This document shows positions 1-11,239 of a stretch of 64,000 nucleotides of DNA, piece after piece. Each line of letters opens with the position of its first letter. The stretch's first letter is position 1. The stretch is from contig JAWHQI010000013.1 of assembly GCA_033032865.1 (NCBI GenBank), forward strand, positions 3,162,001-3,226,000, written 5' to 3'. The notes beneath the pieces were generated by a model that was not told the origin of the DNA, searched no databases, and worked only from the letters and a program-made list of their open reading frames with translations. Source of the stretch: Dactylorhiza incarnata (taxonomy: Eukaryota; Streptophyta; Magnoliopsida; Asparagales; Orchidaceae). The position numbers and the translations under genes were made by a program.

Positions 1-2
1 TG

Positions 3-1370
3 AAGTTTTCAAGGGATAAACCAATCCATCTAAAGAAAATAGACTTTTCTGAGGTATACAGACTGCTAGCAGACATAGTAGGAAAGATACTACTATGCAA
101 AATTTCAGCCCATGATGCAGTTCCCAATCAGCAACTGAACATCATGGGGGCCCTTGTGCTGAAGAAGAAGGTGGACTGGGCCACATGGTTACTCAAAATA
201 ATAGGCTCCAAATACTCACACAAAGAAAATGCATATATGAGGATTATGAGTCAAGTACTCTTCCACTCCTTCCCTGACCTCTGTAGGTCAAAGGGAATCC
301 CCATTCCTCCAGGGAAAAGAATGTCAATAGCCCTATTCTCCAAGTGGACCAGGCAAATTCCTAAGTCTGGTTCCATTCCTGAAAGGACTCCCTCTCCTCC
401 TAACTCTCCTGCTCATCCATCTCCTGCTCATCCATCTCCTCCTCCTTCTCCTCAAAGAGACAATTCTTCTCTACCACCATCATCCACTCAAATAGTCTCT
501 ACCACCCTCACAACTCCTTCTCTACCTACCTCTTCTCAAACACCTGCTCCTCAAATAGCAGTTTCTCCACCTCCTTTATCACCCATACCTCATGTATCAA
601 CTAACTTCTCTCCAGCCTCATCACCACCTTCACCACTCTCTCCTCATCCCCAACCACAACATTAACCATCTGCATCCACTAAAGCTCTCCTCACTCAGTG
701 CATTGCATCAACAACTCAAACATTCCAAGCAATGCTAGATGAGCACTGCTCCCAGATTCATTCCTCAATCCTACACATGCACACCCAAATAGATGGGGTC
801 AGTGCCTCTGTGCAAAGTCTGAAGAACTCTCTCTCTTCCTCAAGAGTTACCAAGTCCTTCTTAACCTCCTTGGCCAAGAAGGTCAAGAAGGGGGAGAAGC
901 TTGATGAAGAGCAGCTCTCCAATCTTAAATCTCCCTTACACAAATCCCCTCCTTCTTCAAAATCTGACAGTCTTGCACTGCTCAAGACAATTGGGAATGA
1001 GATAGTACCTGAGCTACACAATGATGAACAAACAATAGAGGTACTCAACATAGCAAGAGATGCTGCAAATCAAGTGCCACTACTACAAGGGGAGGGAAGC
1101 AGAGCAGAAAATGAGGCTGAAAAGGAAGAAGGTGAGAAAGAGCTGAATACTGAAAAAGGAAATGAAGATGATGCTGGGAAAGAGAAAGAGCCAGATGCTG
1201 TGATGGCTGAAGAAGGGGCTCAGGAGTCAGGGGCAGGGGGAGCTGAGACTCAGGGGGAGCAAATGGCTGAGACCTAGGGGGAGCTGAGGGAGTCACCTGC
1301 TACTGGGAAAGAGCAATCCACAATAGTATTCAAGAGAAAAAGAAAGACTCCTCCTACCCCTCCTGAATAA
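3..1370 (+). pseudogene. copia-1 third (env-like) ORF, 5' end outside window
   Basis: One reading frame runs from the window edge to the TAA at 1368-1370, broken by TAA at 663-665 and TAG at 1275-1277. The N-terminal part (about residues 1-120) resembles the plant 'putative transposon protein' domain found in extra ORFs of SIRE-like copia elements. Then come a Pro/Ser-rich stretch (about 125-220), a heptad-like helical part (about 245-320), a Glu/Gly-rich acidic tail and a basic end (KRKRK). The ORF lies directly upstream of a polypurine tract and LTR, the position of the env-like third ORF of SIRE-type elements; no membrane segment was seen. The second stop sits in a duplicated ACTCAGGGGGAG/ACCTAGGGGGAG context, so CAG to TAG is the likely change. 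The class is fairly secure; the function of this protein family is not known. Confidence 0.7.
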
Positions 1371-1515
1371 TACTTGAAAACAATGCTTCATATACTTTAT
1401 GATTGGTCTGAACATGAAGTTTGCTTCTGACTGTGTGAAATCTTCATTATCTATACAAATGCTTTGCTATGTTAATTATATGCTAAATACAATTTCTCTC
1501 TAAATAGGGTTAACA

Positions 1516-1530
1516 TAAATAGGGGGAGAT
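1516..1530 (+). other. polypurine tract of copia-1
   Basis: A purine run (ATAGGGGGAGAT) lies immediately before the LTR edge, the position of the plus-strand primer. The same tract, on the opposite strand, precedes the 3' LTR of element F at 42132. Confidence 0.75.
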
Positions 1531-1611
1531 TTTTGGGGAAATGATTTCTCTTAACCCCTAGAAATGAGTTAAAGAAGAATTCTAAGAATGAAAAATAAGG
1601 CTAAGTAAATA

Positions 1612-1856
1612 TGCGTCGAATGGTATTCGACGCAACGTCGAGATAAAGTCGACGTTTTTATAAGAATGAGTCGAAGTAGCTCCAAGCAGAAGTCGACGTA
1701 TCCTATGTCGACGTAGCTCTGACTTCTAGTCGACATATCTTGAGAAGTCGACGCACCCTAGTCGACGCACCTTCCGTATTCTCCTCTCGACGTCCAGACA
1801 GGATGTATTCGACGCTTGCGTCGAATAGTAATCGACGCACGTCGATCTTTATGACA
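1612..1856 (+). repeat. TCGACG dyad cluster in copia-1 U3
   Basis: At least ten copies of TCGACG or CGTCGA occur, several as inverted pairs: TGCGTCGA and TCGACGCA separated by 7 nt at 1613, and ACGTCGA and TCGACGT separated by 7 nt just after it. The cluster lies upstream of the TATA box at 2119, so in U3. Confidence 0.75.
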
Positions 1857-2118
1857 GAATTCAAAATCGCCAGATCTCTTTCCTTATCTTATAGATCTGA
1901 TTTATATGGAATCAATTTATGTCTTATAGCCGTTCTGAATCTTTCTTTTCCTCTATTAGATTCTTGGCTAAATTGATTAAATCCTTTATGAACATTATTT
2001 GAAATCAGATTGAATACTTTCCTTCTATGGATATAACTGTTATGTAAATTTCTCTTTCTTTCTAATACTCTACCTGCTAATTGATTACTCTCCTATAGTG
2101 TTATTTTAATGAACAGAG

Positions 2119-2127
2119 CTATAAATA
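2119..2127 (+). promoter_or_regulatory. TATA box of copia-1 LTR
   Basis: CTATAAATA is in the sense orientation of the element, about 590 nt from the LTR start and about 260 nt after the dyad cluster. Confidence 0.55.
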
Positions 2128-2505
2128 ACCAAGGAGGTCGGCAGAAAAAGGGGACTAGGTGATTCACCATTTTACATTTGAAAAAGAGGAAAAGCTCCCA
2201 AGTTATAAAGAGAGAATTGAGAAATAGCCCTGCAGCAATATTCAAGCATTCTTATTCTCCTGCTTCTGAAATCACTCTGCTGCAAATTCTGATAGCTCTC
2301 ACATAAGAGGGAAAAACTACAAATCTTCTTCTCTCTATAGAGGAAAGATTTAATTCACTACTTCTTGTGCTTCCAATCTTCTTGCTAGGAAGAAGATTCA
2401 TTCTTATTTTAAATACTTCTTTTCCTTTTTCTTATTTTCATTCTCACATATTGTAAAAGAGTTTTTAGAATCACTCTTCAAAAAATTCAGTTGTACTGGT
2501 TCTAA

Positions 2506-2596
2506 GAGTCTCCTTGTCAAAAGACTCAGTTGGTTCTAAGAGTCTCCTTATCAAAAGACTCAGGGTGGTTCTAAGAGTCTCCTTATCAAAAGACTC
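2506..2596 (+). repeat. three tandem 22-nt hairpins near the 3' end of the copia-1 LTR
   Basis: Units lie at 2506-2527, 2540-2561 and 2575-2596. Each is GAGTCT, a 10-nt loop CCTTATCAAA (one copy CCTTGTCAAA) and AGACTC. They follow the TATA box, so they should be in the transcribed R-U5 leader. Element F carries the same loop with other stems. Confidence 0.8.
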
Positions 2597-2855
2597 AGTG
2601 CAAGATAGTGAATTCCTACCAAGGGGGTAGAAGAGTGGACTACCCAAAGTTTGGGGAACCACTATATTTTCTTGTGTTGTGCTGAGATTTCTTTTCTTGC
2701 ATTTACTTTCTTTATTTGTTTAATTCTTGTTGGTGTGTGTGGGAAGCTCTAATCTGTGATCATACACATATATATATTTACTTTGCACAAAATATTTTAA
2801 ATATCTATTCACCCCCCCTCTAGAGAATTCTAGTGAGGTTAACTGTGCACTTTCA

Positions 2856-5198
2856 GTATATATTAACATAAAATGGCAGATAACCAAGTTTCATAATTTA
2901 TCCCAATGATTTGACATTTTTTAAAATTAAATTCCTCTAAGCTAGTAAGCACTTAAAAATTCCTCCACAAGGGATAACACTTCAATAAATCATAATAAAA
3001 TTACCATAGCCTATTTTCATCCCAATTCAACCACTGTTAAAGTTTCAAAGCCATACAAGGTCATAAGGCCATGCATTTTATTTATTTAAGGAAAAAGTGG
3101 CAATTTCATTTATTAAGAGAAAAATACCCAAATGATTCCAAAAATTCCCATTAAATTATCTAAGCCATTTTATGCTCCTAGAATCAAGTCTACCAAGTTC
3201 TGAGCCAAGGCAAGGACATTTGGTCTTATGCCTTCACAAGCCCTAATATGCAACCTTAAGGGTTTTCCCTTAGGGTTTTAGGACACACCACCCTAGTGGC
3301 TCCAAATGCTCCAATAGGGGGTGTCACATGCATTTGTATAGCAATACCTACACAACCATCATGGTGGGAGGAGGCTAACTCACTCAACTCCTTAAAATGA
3401 CCTAAACCCAAATTTGACCCTTAAAGGCCCTCATTAGGGTTTCCCATTTTTCATATCAAATCAACTCCAAATGGAGTGAACATTTAGGTAGGCACTACTC
3501 ATGTACTAAAGAGCATTCCACCAAAATTTGGTGTCATTTGGACTTCATATGCACCAAAAATCAACATTATTTAAATATCCTAAGTACCACAAAAACTATA
3601 GGTAAAATTCCCCATCCAGGTTTGTCCTTTGGGCAGGGGGTGCCCCTAGTGTATACCTACCCATGGTTAAAATATCAGCTTCAAAGCTTGAGGGGTTTAG
3701 GCTAGGTAATTATTTTAGTGGACTGACCTAGTGTAGGACCAGTCCTAGTAAAACAGCTCCACAGGGAGCTGTGGGTCACCAAATGACTTGAACTTAAGCC
3801 CTAATGAAAGTCAAGACCAAGGCCTACAACTTTCATGTTGGGCATGTTTTCTAATTCAGTCATTAAGAGGCCCTAATAAATTTTTGAAGTGGACTGAATA
3901 ATAGAGGAAGAAATTCTAATAGTTTGAATTAATTTATATAACGAAATTAGGCTTTGCACGGATCTTAAAGAAGATTTGGCGGCAGCGGCTCATCCACCTC
4001 CTCCAGCCAATGGCTGAGATTCAACCGCGCTGGGCGACTTTGCGAGGGAGATTGCCGGCGATCCAGCCACCACCACCGCCGGCAAACACCGCCGACACCT
4101 TCGTGGTGGTCGGGGCTACCGTCAGCCGGCGACTGGTGGCCGGAGGAGGCAGTTTTCGGCGATCCCAACCTTCCCATTTCGAGCCAAAATCCATGGAATT
4201 GAGGAGTGGATTCAGGCTCAATTGAGCCCGATCCTTCTTCATTTTATGATAGGAAGCTAGCGTGGGGGAGGGGAGGAGAAACGAACCGTGATTGGGGCGT
4301 GGCGGCGGCTCCGGCGACGCTTCGCCATGTATATGCCTTACTCCAGCGACCCTGCTCCCGAACTCGTTTCTCCAGCAATAGCTCTGCTCCAGCTGCCGTT
4401 CCCGACTGCTCTCTCCCTTCTGCAGCTAACGGTGTGGCTGGAATGGGGTGGGGAAGCCTCTATAGCTTGGTTTGAAATCAAGCTTCCTCGGGCATGCCCC
4501 TTGCTGCCACCCTCCTGCACCAGCTGGCCTCCTTCTTCCCTCTGGGTCAAGCCCAGAGCCACAACAATCAGGGTTTGCCCCTATGCTGATTGGAGGTTGA
4601 GTGTAGAGGAGGGGGGGTTAGCTTTTGCTTTTGCCTTTTTAATCACCTTTTGGTACCCCTCTCATTTGATTAATCAAACCATGGTTCGGGTTCAGTCCAA
4701 GGCTGATAATGGGCATGTCCTAAGTCCAAGAATGATTGGTTAATTGATGGGTGTTGGGTTCCACTCAATTTAGGCTTGGAATTCACCTTAAAGGGTTAGG
4801 TTGACCATGGTTGACTTTGGTCAACAGGTGAGTGGGTTGACACCACTTGGGGGGGTCATGGGTCCCTGAACATCACCCAACATTGGTTGGTCCATGGTGG
4901 GGCCCCAATTGGTTCAATTTAATCAAAGGGTGTAGATTTGACCAAAATTGGGTAAAGTTTGACTTTGGTCAATTTCATGCAATTGGGTCCCACCCAAGTG
5001 CAATTTCCATCCTATTGGTCTCCCTTAGTGGTTAGGGCATCACATGTGAGGTCAACTTGGACAATTGAGGGTCAATTGACCTAGTTGAGGGGCTTAGGGT
5101 TAGGTTGGTTTTTGAGCTTTGGTGTGCACTTAGCAATTTCTACCTTAGCCTAAGGCCCTTGTGGCCACTCATCTCACCACTATGCCCTAACATTTTCA
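2856..5198. other. gene-free stretch between copia-1 and the Tat-1 antisense gene
   Basis: This is AT-rich sequence to about 3960, a GC-rich block at 3965-4560 with CCGGCG-type codon-like repeats, then W-box-rich sequence. Several frames of the GC-rich block are open on both strands (4010-4743), but none resembles a known family. The composition fits decayed LTR sequence, perhaps the 3' LTR of Tat-1, but no LTR edge could be set. Confidence 0.4.
4801..5081. promoter_or_regulatory. cluster of W-box hexamers
   Basis: Nine TTGACC/T hexamers occur in 281 bp: on + at 4801, 4811, 4938, 4969 and 5076, and reversed at 4819, 4977, 5050 and 5069. TTGAC(C/T) is the core bound by WRKY factors. Whether it acts as a promoter here is inference. 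Confidence 0.4.
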
Positions 5199-6256
5199 AT
5201 GGGTGTAGCAGGATTGGAATTGTTACAGAAGCGGAAGAGGAAGACCAAACCGCAGTTGTCTGAGGAGGAAAGCTCGACTTCTTCAGGCGAGTTTGAGCTC
5301 CTTCGCTCCTGCAGCAACCCGCGCGACTTGAAGGGCAAACCGACGATCCTCTGGCATTAGGACCGGGATTGTGTGCAAGTTTCAACTGTGCTCCCATTCT
5401 GGGGGAGCGGAAGAGTCAACCGTCATGCACTAGCCTCCGGAGCCGTTATGTATGGTCGAAAAACTCTACAAAAATTGAAGAAGGTTCCAGAGGAGGATCT
5501 TTCCCGAGTAGTCGCGCAAGCCGGTGTGTGGGGCTTTGCGGCTAACCATTTTATGGCTCTGTCATACAAGCGGTTAGTTTTGGCCAACACATACTTGGAA
5601 AAGAAAAGTACTGAGCAAGCTAAGGATATCGCCCGGTTAAGGGAGATCGTGGCGGTAAGTTATCCGGCAAGTACCCGTGCGATTTGTTTTCTTCAAACCG
5701 TGTGATCTAAGCCCGTTTTTTTTTTCTTTTTACAGCATCAATATGATATGGACAACCCGGCCTTTAAGAACGAGTTCTTTCCCCGTGTTGCCAAGGGGAT
5801 TGACACCGCCCTTAACTGCCTGAAAGACCGCGACGGTTTGGATGCGGGTTTCGAGGAGTCCACCTTCCAGGACATCTTTCCCGGCCTGAAGGCCAATTTG
5901 ATGAGCTGAACTATAAGGCCAAAGGAAAGGATAAGATCGAGTCTAGTAGCTCGGAAGAGGCTAAAGATGGAGATTATGAGGCCACCGTGGGTAGAGAAAA
6001 CATTGCGGTTGACAGGACTGCTGCATAGCAGGAGGACGCTGTTGACAACGAGAAGGAAAGCAGCTCAGGCTCGGAGTCCAGCGATTCCGGAGAAGAAGTC
6101 GGGCAGTCTAAGCGTCGGAATTCGGGCAGCTCGGGCAGCTTGAGCAGTGGTTCGTCAAGCTCGTCATCGGGTAGTGATTGTTGCGATCTCTTTTCTCTTA
6201 AAACTGCAAGTCCCTTTAATCAGGTCGTGCGGTTTAATATCAACCCAGACGGTTAG
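5199..6256 (+). pseudogene. Tat-1 antisense ORF, C-terminal part with one intron
   Basis: The frame from ATG 5199 has exon 1 at 5199-5654, a GT-AG intron at 5655-5735 (donor GTAAGT, pyrimidine tract, CAG) and an exon 2 joined in phase 0. A TAG at 5358-5360 and a one-base shift near 5890 break it. Exon 1 codes for a helical, coiled-coil-like stretch. After the shift the product becomes Ser/Glu-rich (SSGSESSDSGEE) with a late TAG at 6254-6256. It runs opposite to the Tat-1 pol, the layout of antisense extra ORFs of Tat elements, which often carry the Transposase_28 ('putative gypsy type transposon') domain. Only the part after that domain is visible. The intron is well supported; the function is unknown. 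Confidence 0.6.
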
Positions 6257-7952
6257 AATCCCAATTAGATAGCCACTCGAAAAGGCTGTTCGGGCGGCTT
6301 ATCTCTTCGATCCTGACTCGGTGAATTTGGTATAACCCGGAAAAATGTCAGTCATGATAGATCTTGACAAATAATTGATGTGGTTATAATATATAATTGA
6401 GCGGATAGAGATTCAAGCTCTGAAGGATCTCAACATGAATGTCTCGAGTCAATCGGAAGCCGAACGCAACTTTAAGCCGCTATAATAATTAAATCCCGAT
6501 CACGAATTGTGCGATTTGTATGTATCTTATGTGATTAATAGTTCCATATATTTGAGATCAAGCCGCGCGATTATGATCCCGCTTTGCATAATAGAATAAT
6601 GAATATCCACAAGTCATAAGAGAATAACCAATAGGTCACGCGGTTAGTATTCAATTCGAACGACCTGTAATTTGGATTTCTGTAAAACCTATCCTTGTGA
6701 GCATAAGCATCAATTGATAAGTTTGTGCGGCCTATATATAACCCGGGCGGTCTGTGACTTGATGCTTGGTAATATTCATCCTCATAAGAATCATAATTAC
6801 TTTTCCATGGACTTGATTTTAACTGAGCGAATAAAACAGATACCAATAAGGATGATAGAATTATAGACCGAATGAGAAGACCGATTGGTCATGGTTATAC
6901 TTGTTACCCTGACCCTTGCCTTATGGCATTTTATGATAACTCATTCTAGCTTTTACGGCTTGGATAATTCCAACTGATCGGTTAGCATATTAAGCTGCTG
7001 TTTGGTTGAGCCGATCGGTTTAAAGATTCCAAATCGCCTGATATATTATGTTGTACCTGCTTATCTCAAACCGGTCAGTTTAATAGGTCAAACCGCCCGG
7101 TCTGTTATATATACCTGTTAAATCCTATTTTCTCCCAAATGGTCCTGAAGGACCATATGAGATGAGATAACTTCCTGTAATGAAGTAAGAAATGGCTACA
7201 AGCTCATATGACCAAGTGGGCAGGTGGGCCTATGCGGCAAACATTGCTTTCCTAAAGTGGTCATAAGAGCTGTAGAGATAAAGAAAAAAGGAAAAAAGTA
7301 AGTACAGACCCAGATGACCAAATGGGCAGGTGGGCCTAGGCGGCAAACATTGCTTTCCTCAAGTGGTCATAAGGGCTGTGAACGACTCAACTGCTCTCTT
7401 GCCTAGGGTTACAAGCCGAGTTGATCAATTGGGCAGGTGGGCCTAGGCGGCAAACATTGCTTTCCTCAGAGAGATCAACTCAGTTGTGGGTCCTACTTAG
7501 GCATCGCTTGAGAGTACCTAGGAGTATTCGATGGTCACAGACTAAGATGATTAGTTGGGCAGGTGGGCTTAGGCGGCGAACATTGCTTTCCTCAGAAAGA
7601 TCATCAAAGTTGTAACTATATCCCTCTCAGGGCATGATAGAGCTAACAATCGCCTAGACCTCCCTTGATGCAGGGGTGTGTTAGATATCAGCCGGGATCC
7701 AAAATTTCGAAGACCACCACACGGGAATTGGCAAGCTACAACTACACGTGTGCGAAAACTCCCCGCTACACGCGGTCTTCATGGTTTTACGCTAATGACT
7801 ACAATCTGAGGGGGTTCGAGCAGAACTTGTCGATGTCTCCGCGGTTCAGTGAGGGATATATATAAAATGTAAAAGAGTCACCAGATATGGAGAAGTGTCA
7901 ATATAGGGCTTTTTATTGAATATCCAAAAAATGCAAGAAATGAAGAAAACAT
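6257..7952. other. Tat-1 3' noncoding region
   Basis: There is no credible gene. The region has dispersed GCGG and CCGCCCGG motifs to about 7130, then four tandem stem-loops (listed separately), then about 340 nt of single-copy sequence before the pol stop codon. Confidence 0.5.
7202..7605. repeat. four tandem stem-loops with a constant loop
   Basis: The repeats share a roughly 40-nt core (GGGCAGGTGGGCCTAGGCGG, then CAAACATTGC and TTTCCTCA) and are spaced 104-128 nt apart. Each core is flanked by its own inverted repeat: 7202-7214 with 7258-7270 (12 of 13 pairs), 7314-7320 with 7364-7370 (ATGACCA/TGGTCAT), 7418-7426 with 7473-7481 (GAGTTGATC/GATCAACTC) and 7546-7551 with 7600-7605 (GATGAT/ATCATC). 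Stem sequences differ but remain paired. Confidence 0.75.
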
Positions 7953-10116
7953 TTAAGGATAGAACCGTTTAAGATCGTCACCGCTCCAGATTTGTGAGAT
8001 GTCCTCTCCTTCGCTTGTCTGGAGGCGATAATCCCCACTCTTTAGTAACTCTTTGATAATGAAGGGCCCTGCCCAATTGGGATTTAATTTTCTGACATTG
8101 CCCGTCCTGACTGCGGCATCAACTTTCTTTAGCACGATAACACCAACTGCAAAATGTTTAACCCTGACGTTTCTGTCAAAGTATTTGGCCATTCTTCTTT
8201 TCACTTCCTCCTGCCTGATTATTTCTTCATCTTGAAGCTCCTCAATTAAATCCAGACTATACTTGACACCTTCATCATTATCATCTATCCACGCTTCACC
8301 TCCCTCCTTTGCATATATAACTCTGGTAGTGACCACTTCAAATTCTATAGGAATGACTGCCTCCGAACCATGAGTTCATTTGAACGGTGTTTCTCCTGTA
8401 GCTGAAGATGGAGTAGCTCGAAGAGTCCAGAGGATATAAGGAAGTTGTTCTGCCCAATTTCCTTTCTGATTCAATACCCTTTTCATCAGAAGATACTGGA
8501 TTTGTTTATTCGCTGCTTCTACTTGACCATTACTCCTGGGGTAATGTCCCGAAGAGAATCGAAGCTCAATGCCAACCTGGTCGCAGAAATTGATCATATC
8601 CAATTTATTGAACTGAGGGCCATTATCGGTAATAATTGCTAGTGGAACTCCATGCCGACAGAGAATTTCTCCCCAGATAAAGTTTCTGAAAACCTGCGTT
8701 GTAGTCTTCACCAATGCCTTTGCCTCAATCCACTCACTAAAATAATCAATCATTACGATTATAAAGCGACGTTGGCCACTAGCCATCAGAAAGGGTCTGA
8801 TGAGATCCATTCCCCAAAATGCAAAGGGCCAAGGCGCAGTTATTGATCTAAGCGATTGAGCGGGCAGATGTTGAAGAGGAGCAAATTTCTAACACCGAAC
8901 ACATCGTTTGCCAAATGCTTCGGCAACTTTTCTCATAGTTGGCCAGAAATATCCCTGACTCAAGATCCTTTTCTCTAAGGTTTTTGCCCCTGAATGACTT
9001 CCGTATTCTCCAGAGTGAGCCTCCTGAGGTATGATTGGAACCTCTTCTTCAGAAACACACCGTGCCAAGGGAGAAATTAGAGTCTTTCTGTACAGGATTC
9101 CTTCCATTAAGCAATAATAGGCTACCTTTCTTCTGAATTTTCTCCTATCTTTGATGGATTGATGAAATTCTCCTTTCGATAAGTATAACTCATAAGGATT
9201 CTTCCAAGAAGGATGCTGATCGATCTGCATGAGTTTCCCTTCTTCTGTCGCTGGAAGGAAAAGTTCAGAGGTCACTCCCCCTGAGGGAAGACCGAACTTT
9301 GATAATTCATCCACTTCTTCGTTCTGTGCTCTGGGAATATGTTCAATGATGAATGATTTGAATCTCCCAATCTCCTCCTTTGCTAGCAACAGATATTTCC
9401 TCAGCATTGGCTCTCTCGTTTCGTAATTTCCCAAAACTTGAGAAACCATCACTAGCGAATCAGTTTTGACATGCACATGTTCTATCCCTAGCTCCTTTGC
9501 AAGTCTAAGACCGGCCAGACGTGCCTCGTACTCCGCCTGATTATTCGTGATTGGAAAGAAGAACTTGATAGCCTGTTCAAGCTTGATGCCATTTGGGCTG
9601 ATTAAAACTACTCCGGCTCCCACTAAGTTTTTACCAGAAGCCCCATCCACATAAACAATCCAAGCCAAAGGGGATTTCCCTATTTGTTCAGGACTGGACT
9701 CCGCTGTATCAACCAGGAGATCTGCCAAGACTTGTGCTTTGATTGCTGTTCTGGGAATGTAGGACATTTCAAATTCACTCAGCTCGATAGCCCATTTAGC
9801 CAATCTCCCCGAATGATCTGGCTTTTCAAGAATACTTCTTAGAGGATGATCTGTAACAACTTGGATAGGATGAGCTTGAAAGTAAGGACGAAGCCTTTGT
9901 GATGACATAACTAAATCCTGAGCAAGATTTTCCAAGATCGAGTATCTTGTTTCTGCATCTTTAAGGATGTGGCTGACATAATATATCGGAAACTGTTTCT
10001 TCTTTTCTTCACGGACGAGGACAGAACTCACTGCATCTGGACCAACCCCTAAATATAGGAGCAGTATATCCCCTTTGCAAGGGCTTTGAAGTAGAGGGGT
10101 TGAAGTTAACTGTATT
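7953..10116 (-). pseudogene. Tat-1 pol, 3' part: RNase H, second (aRH-type) RNase H, integrase
   Basis: One frame runs from the junction with element A to the stop at 7953, broken by TAG at 8889-8891 and TGA at 8376-8378. It begins with the end of the RT-linked RNase H (AVSSVLVREE; the first catalytic Asp position is not DAS as in most gypsy enzymes). A second RNase H follows, with YVDGAS, NNQAEYE, KTDS and EVDELSK supplying the D-E-D-D set. The integrase has an HHCC-type zinc region (ending CVRC), then core residues in MDLIRPF, TDNGPQF and NGQVEAANK, and an LNPNWAGPF C-terminal module. Two linked RNase H domains are the signature of the Tat lineage. The first stop follows CVRC, where CAG to TAG is likely. 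It would act on the element's own cDNA. Confidence 0.9.
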
Positions 10117-11198
10117 TGATGTGCAAAACTATATCTGCAAATGATAACGACAAGTGTATCGTATCGAATGTAGTATAGGTTATTAAAACAAGGTCGTATT
10201 AGACTCGGGGCGGTTGAGTACTCTTACTTCAAGAAAATCTCTATTATTCTATCAATTAAACTTTGGGTTGATTTTGCAAAAAGAAAATAAAACAATGAAG
10301 AATGAGGAGAATGAGAGAATAAAACTATTTTATTAAATTGCTAAAGAAAGTTACATGTTAGGAATTGAAAGAACAATTTGCGAGAAGAAAAGAAGTACAA
10401 GAACTACTAAAATATGAAAGAAAAACATGAAATAAAAATGTCTAATCCTAAAATTCGTCTCCAAAATTTTCCCTCCAACATCAGGTGAAGCTGGCTTTAA
10501 ATAGGCAGAAATTTGGTATTACACGCCCTTGGTCACGCCCGTGACCAAGGGGTGTGTAGGGGGCGTGATCGGTGCTGGCGGAGAGGGCGCGTTCTGGCAT
10601 CAATGCAGGCATTTTGGATGCGTCATGCCCTAGGTCACGCCCGTTTCTTGGGGCGTGTAATCTTTAAATGTGCTGCTGGCGGGAAATCTATGGCGGGAAG
10701 GCGCGGGGGCGAGTCACGCCCGTGACTGGATGTCACGCCCCATGGTCACGCCCGTGACCTGGGGCGTGTAAGGCTTGGTCTCAACAGTTCTGATTCGTCT
10801 CGGCAGTTCTGCTTTGTCTCAGCGGTTCTGCTTCATCTCAGCGGTTCTGCTTCGTCTCAGCGGGTCGCGGCCATGACATTGGGTCACACCCTTGGTCACG
10901 CCCGTGACCTGGGGCGTGTACTTGACGAATTCTTCACAGAACGACCCTGGGGTATCAGATACAGGTCTGGGACACCGCGCAGGTTACATTCCCATTGGTC
11001 ACGCCCGTGACCTTGGGCGTGTACTTGACAATTTTGCTCAAAATGCCCAGAAATCCTGAAAAAGACAGAAAAAGCTTAAGTTAGTTTATGAAATTAAAAT
11101 GAAACATATTAAACAAGAAAATACAAAAAAATTATATAAATTCATATTAAAACTACATTAAAATCATACTAAAATATGAGTACAAAAAGTACTCATCA
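10117..11198 (-). repeat. 3' LTR of element A
   Basis: On + it begins TGATGTGCAAAAC and ends TACTCATCA. It is 1082 bp against 1014 bp for its partner. The excess comes mainly from extra copies of the TCTCAGCGGTTCTG unit and of GTCACG dyads in U3. A TATA-like sequence (ctttaaata on +) lies at 10495-10503. Confidence 0.85.
10525..11018 (-). repeat. GTCACG palindrome array in U3 of A (left LTR)
   Basis: GTCACGCCCGTGAC recurs. The first copy, 10527-10550, extends to 11-nt perfect arms (CCTTGGTCACG and CGTGACCAAGG) around CC. In the element's orientation the array lies just upstream of the TATA-like box. The right LTR has the counterpart at 14766-15196. Confidence 0.8.
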
Positions 11199-11239
11199 AA
11201 CACCCCCATACTTGAGCTTTTGCTATTCCAGAGCAAAAG
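11199..11239 (-). other. terminal polypurine tract of A with adjacent hairpin
   Basis: On the - strand AAGTATGGGGGTGTT ends at the LTR edge. Three nucleotides upstream is a hairpin with perfect 8-nt arms, CTTTTGCT (11217-11224) and AGCAAAAG (11232-11239), and a 7-nt loop. Element C has the same hairpin and B a different one at the same place. Confidence 0.75.

Larger units (their letters stand above)
1531..2855 (+). repeat. 3' LTR of copia-1
   Basis: The segment starts after the polypurine tract with TTTTGGGGAAA, where the usual start in this family (element F) is TGTTGGG, so the first bases look mutated. It ends ...GTGCACTTTCA. The last about 60 bases match the ends of both F LTRs in inverse orientation. 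It contains TCGACG dyads, a TATA box at 2119 and a hairpin array at 2506-2596. Its partner LTR lies outside the window. Confidence 0.8.

Noticed and set aside
758..1296. ORFs on - opposite the copia-1 third ORF
   Set aside because: They are shadows of a codon-biased, low-complexity sense frame.
4010..4743. Overlapping ORFs in the GC-rich block
   Set aside because: Several frames on both strands are open to a similar length, none resembles a known protein, and GC-rich sequence gives such frames by chance.
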